9,126 nt of DNA from contig CAJBXY010000118.1 in assembly GCA_903959665.1 (NCBI GenBank), positions 1 through 9,126 on the forward strand, in the 5' to 3' direction. Position 1 is the first letter of the stretch. Each line of letters starts with the position of its first letter. Both the position numbers and the translations under genes were made by a program. The stretch comes from an uncultured Solirubrobacterales bacterium (GTDB taxonomy: Bacteria > Actinomycetota > Thermoleophilia > Solirubrobacterales > Solirubrobacteraceae). This document shows, piece after piece, positions 6,832 through 9,126 of the stretch. The notes beneath the pieces were generated by a model that made no database searches, was not told where the DNA came from, and saw only the letters and a list, made by a program, of their open reading frames with translations.

Positions 6832-8877
6832 GCGCGCCTGACCGTCGGCCAACCGCGGATCGCCGCGCAGGTAGATCGCTCCGCAGAGTGCGATGAAGAC
6901 GGCGAAGAGCAGGAGCATCGGCCCCGAGTCGTTGAAGAGCGCACCAAAGACGCCGACTGCGGCAGCGCCGGCCAGTCCGGCGCGCCAACCCGGATCATCG
7001 GCGACAGGAGCCAGCAGCCGTTTGCGGCGGACAATTCCGAGCGCAACGGTGAGCGCCGCGATCAGCGCCGCCAGCGGCATCAAACCGCGAATCAGGCCGC
7101 GGCCGGCCAGCTCGATCCGCCGCACAAAGATCTCCCACCAGGCGCCTGAACCGTCGGCGCGCAGCACGGTGCGCGTGAAGTGCGAATCACCGCCACTGAG
7201 AAGGTCGATTGCGGCCAGCAGCGCGAGCGCCGCGAACGGTGCGATTACAACGAGCGCGATCGTCCGCCGCGAGCGGCGCCCCGGCAAGATCAAGAGCACG
7301 GCAACGCCGAAGCCAGCGGCAACGGTCATTACGCCGCCGACGTCGGCGCCAAGCTGCGCGGCGCCGAGCGCCACGCCCAGCACGACTCCGCAGCCAGCGA
7401 AGATCGCTGCCGCCTGACGCGAGCGCCCGCGGCCGAACCAGAGCGCGCCAAGGCCAATCAGCAGGATTGCCGGCAGCGCCGACTCGAGCTCATTGCCGAT
7501 CCCATAGAAGCGTGACCCGTAGAGCGGGTTGGGCCCGATCAACGAGCGGATGATCAACGGCGAACCGAAGGCCAGATCAACGATGTACGCGCCGACTGCC
7601 ACCAGCGCCGGCAGCGCGGGAGCCCGCGGCCAGGGAACGAGATAGTCGCTCACGACGCCCAGCGAGATTGAACCGAGCGCAACGATCAAGACTTCAACGA
7701 AGATCGATGGAGCAAGCGCAGCCGTCAGCAAGAGCACCGATGGCAGCCAGAAGATCGCCAGCGCGCCGCAGCGCATCGCCCAGCGCAAACCACTGCGGTC
7801 GGCGATCAGCATCGCTGCAAGCGTCAGAATTATCCAGCCGCCGAGCAGCCCCCAGAGCGCGATGAAGCGACGATCGCCGACCACCTGGAGGCGGCCCTTT
7901 AGCGTCAGTAGCTGCTCTGCATCGCGGCCAGGCACTACCTCTATCTGCTGTCCGCTGACGGCGCCAGGAAGCTCGATCTCGAGCCAGTCCAGTGCCGTCG
8001 GCAGCAGGTCGATGCCCGCAATCACGCCGTCGAGGTGAGTCGTTGACGAGGTGAGAGTCCCGGGACTACCAAGCCCGGCAATACCGAGCGGCAGTAACTG
8101 CGCGCCACTCTTGTTAGGTGGAGAGCGCATCACGATCAGAAGCTCATTCGCGCCGCGCTCGGCCAACAGGCGGCTCAGCTGCCGATCACCAACGCCGCCG
8201 CCGGCAAGCGTCGCCACCACCAGCCGCCGTTCGCTCAGCAGCGCCTGAATCCGGGCGGGCAGCGTCGCCGCTGGCCCGATCGATAGCCGTTCAATTCGCC
8301 CAGCCCGGTCGGCGGCGACGATGGCATCCTGCTGCGACTGCCCCTCAACACCGGCATAGGCCGCACCGCCGCCGACCGAAGCGGCGAGCAATCCCGGCTC
8401 AATTTCGGCAGGAGCGGCGCTGGCGCGCCTGTTGATCGCGTTCCAACCACGAAAGTAGGCGCCGCGCTGATCGGCTACGAGCAGCAGCGGCGGCGGCAGC
8501 TCAGGGCTGTAGCTGGAGAGTGAGATCCGCGTTCCTTGCGTGATGTCAAGCAGCGCTTGGGCTGCGCGGTAGCGACCTTGGACCGGGCTGCTCAGGCCAA
8601 TCGAAAGTTGGCTCTGGGCGGCGAGCTGCTCGGTCACGGTTCGCTTTGGCCTGAGGTCTTTCACCGAGCCGACTGCGCCCGGCGGCGGCGGCGCTTTGAG
8701 CTCACCGGGAAGAAAGAGAATCAGCACGCGTGGAACGCCAGCGCTTGTGGCGGCGGCCGCCGGCGCTGGCAGCGCAAGCGCGCAGCTCGCGGCGGCCGTC
8801 GCGACGGCGGCGGCCACGAGCGCCAAACGGCAGGCCGCTGGTCGGGTTTGGTTCTCCATCGGCTCTATTCTGACCAC
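6829..8877 (-). CDS. Exported/polytopic membrane protein with degenerate alkaline-phosphatase-like domain
   Basis: Product of 682 residues. A signal-like N-terminus (Arg-rich start, Ala/Leu core, APAAAA near residue 43) precedes a soluble part (46-335). This part starts with a VLILFLPG strand and ends with TTHLDGVIAGIDLLPTALDWLEIELPGAVSGQ. That end resembles the C-terminal end of alkaline-phosphatase/sulfatase-fold proteins, usually of the type DLAPTVLDLLG. About ten hydrophobic segments follow (338-670). They carry RFYGIGNE (456-463), GADVGG (510-515) and NDSG (649-652), motifs that I recall from uncharacterised membrane proteins of Gram-positive bacteria. The Asp-Gly metal site expected after the first strand is replaced by Pro-Gly, and no nucleophile is evident, so catalysis is doubtful. 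I chose GTG 8877 for its GAGGT at 10 bases; ATG 8859 is the alternative (676 residues) but lacks a ribosome site. It heads the set with the glycosyltransferase-flippase, which suggests a role in envelope glycolipids. The family name is tentative; the reading frame and topology are secure. Confidence 0.75.
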   Translation of the reverse strand: MVRIEPMENQTRPAACRLALVAAAVATAAASCALALPAPAAAATSAGVPRVLILFLPGELKAPPPPGAVGSVKDLRPKRTVTEQLAAQSQLSIGLSSPVQGRYRAAQALLDITQGTRISLSSYSPELPPPLLLVADQRGAYFRGWNAINRRASAAPAEIEPGLLAASVGGGAAYAGVEGQSQQDAIVAADRAGRIERLSIGPAATLPARIQALLSERRLVVATLAGGGVGDRQLSRLLAERGANELLIVMRSPPNKSGAQLLPLGIAGLGSPGTLTSSTTHLDGVIAGIDLLPTALDWLEIELPGAVSGQQIEVVPGRDAEQLLTLKGRLQVVGDRRFIALWGLLGGWIILTLAAMLIADRSGLRWAMRCGALAIFWLPSVLLLTAALAPSIFVEVLIVALGSISLGVVSDYLVPWPRAPALPALVAVGAYIVDLAFGSPLIIRSLIGPNPLYGSRFYGIGNELESALPAILLIGLGALWFGRGRSRQAAAIFAGCGVVLGVALGAAQLGADVGGVMTVAAGFGVAVLLILPGRRSRRTIALVVIAPFAALALLAAIDLLSGGDSHFTRTVLRADGSGAWWEIFVRRIELAGRGLIRGLMPLAALIAALTVALGIVRRKRLLAPVADDPGWRAGLAGAAAVGVFGALFNDSGPMLLLFAVFIALCGAIYLRGDPRLADGQAR

Positions 8878-8887
8878 TAGACGGGCG

Positions 8888-8892
8888 ACCTC
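8888..8892 (-). promoter_or_regulatory. Ribosome binding site deciding the start of the membrane protein gene
   Basis: Minus-strand GAGGT, ten bases before GTG 8877. The ATG at 8859 has no purine-rich site at a usable distance, so this motif favours the GTG. Confidence 0.4.
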
Positions 8893-8919
8893 ATTGAATC
8901 GATTGTCCGTACCCTTCGT

Positions 8920-8926
8920 AAAGGAG
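8920..8926 (+). promoter_or_regulatory. hemQ: Ribosome binding site of the hemQ-like gene
   Basis: AAAGGAG, twelve bases before ATG 8939. It is a strong match to the anti-Shine-Dalgarno sequence with slightly long spacing, like the others here. It sits in the 61-base gap between the divergent genes. Confidence 0.6.
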
Positions 8927-8938
8927 CCGTTTCTATCA

Positions 8939-9126
8939 ATGCGCCACTTCGTCAAATACACCTTTCTCAGCGTCGATCCAGCTTGGAAGCGGCTCGACCC
9001 GGCGCAGCGTTTGGCCGACAAAGAAGAGTTCCTCGCGGCCTGCGAGGACTTCGGCTCCGATCACCTGCTGCAAGCCTTTTCGCTTGTCGGAATCCGCGGC
9101 GACTGCGACCTAATGATCTCGGTTGA
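8939..9126 (+). CDS. hemQ: Chlorite-dismutase-family protein, probably coproheme decarboxylase HemQ (partial, 3' end outside window)
   Basis: Only the first 62 codons are present; the frame is open to the window edge. The start MRHFVKYTFLSVDPAWKRL, the amphipathic helix rich in Asp, Lys and Glu (LADKEEFLAACEDF), and SLVGIRGDCDLMISV fit the N-terminal half of the chlorite-dismutase fold as found in actinobacteria. In this phylum HemQ (ChdC) turns coproheme into haem b by two oxidative decarboxylations, the last step of the coproporphyrin pathway. The haem-ligand histidine and the catalytic tyrosine lie beyond the window, so activity cannot be judged. The ATG is supported by AAAGGAG. The gene is divergent from the membrane-protein set, and I see no sign of shared function. 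A non-HemQ member of the family is the main alternative. Confidence 0.82.
   Translation, partial: MRHFVKYTFLSVDPAWKRLDPAQRLADKEEFLAACEDFGSDHLLQAFSLVGIRGDCDLMISV

Noticed and set aside
6816..7046. N-terminal extension of the glycosyltransferase to an ATG at 7046
   Set aside because: It overlaps the end of the upstream gene by over 200 bases, and the GT4 fold starts exactly at MRIALVSPYS from ATG 6815.
8897..8904. Palindrome AATCGATT in the gap between the divergent membrane-protein and hemQ-like genes
   Set aside because: It is only 8 bp with no extension of the symmetry and no well-placed promoter elements around it, so an operator call is not supported.
8860..9021. N-terminal extension of the membrane protein gene up to an ATG at 9021
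   Set aside because: The extension would run antisense through the start of the hemQ-like gene and put 54 non-signal residues before a clear signal peptide. GTG 8877 or ATG 8859 fits better.

Overview
The window looks like a chromosomal piece of a high-GC actinobacterium, most plausibly class Thermoleophilia (Solirubrobacterales/Gaiellales). I infer this from the actinobacterial style of MetH, a PimA-like glycosyltransferase, a HemQ-type chlorite-dismutase-family protein and GC-rich coding sequence. No mobile element, tRNA, rRNA or CRISPR array was seen. No gene-free stretch exceeds 300 bases.

Layout from left to right. (1) Bases 1-407, minus strand: the 5' part of a membrane-anchored antibiotic biosynthesis monooxygenase (ABM) family gene that runs off the left edge; it is clearly less GC-rich than the rest. 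(2) Bases 408-635: a divergent control region with two adjacent GAAGC/GCTTC hairpins, a perfect 9-bp inverted repeat and an extended -10 element placed for an almost leaderless metH transcript. (3) Bases 636-4196, plus strand: complete metH, cobalamin-dependent methionine synthase, with all four modules. (4) Bases 8877-4193, minus strand: a compact, probably co-transcribed set of three genes. These are an exported and membrane protein with an apparently degenerate alkaline-phosphatase-like domain, a fusion of a PimA-like glycosyltransferase with an LPG-synthase-type flippase domain, and a small GIY-YIG nuclease-family protein. The last one converges on metH and shares a CTAG with it, so both stop codons overlap. 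(5) Bases 8939-9126, plus strand: the start of a hemQ-like gene, divergent from the three-gene set.

How the genes may work together. MetH closes the methionine/folate cycle and HemQ belongs to coproporphyrin-dependent haem synthesis; both are housekeeping. The most interesting unit is the membrane protein plus glycosyltransferase-flippase pair. A cytosolic sugar transferase fused to a lipid-translocase-type membrane domain, next to an exported phosphatase-fold membrane protein, suggests assembly, flipping and outer-face handling of a glycolipid. That role is inference from domains and gene order only.
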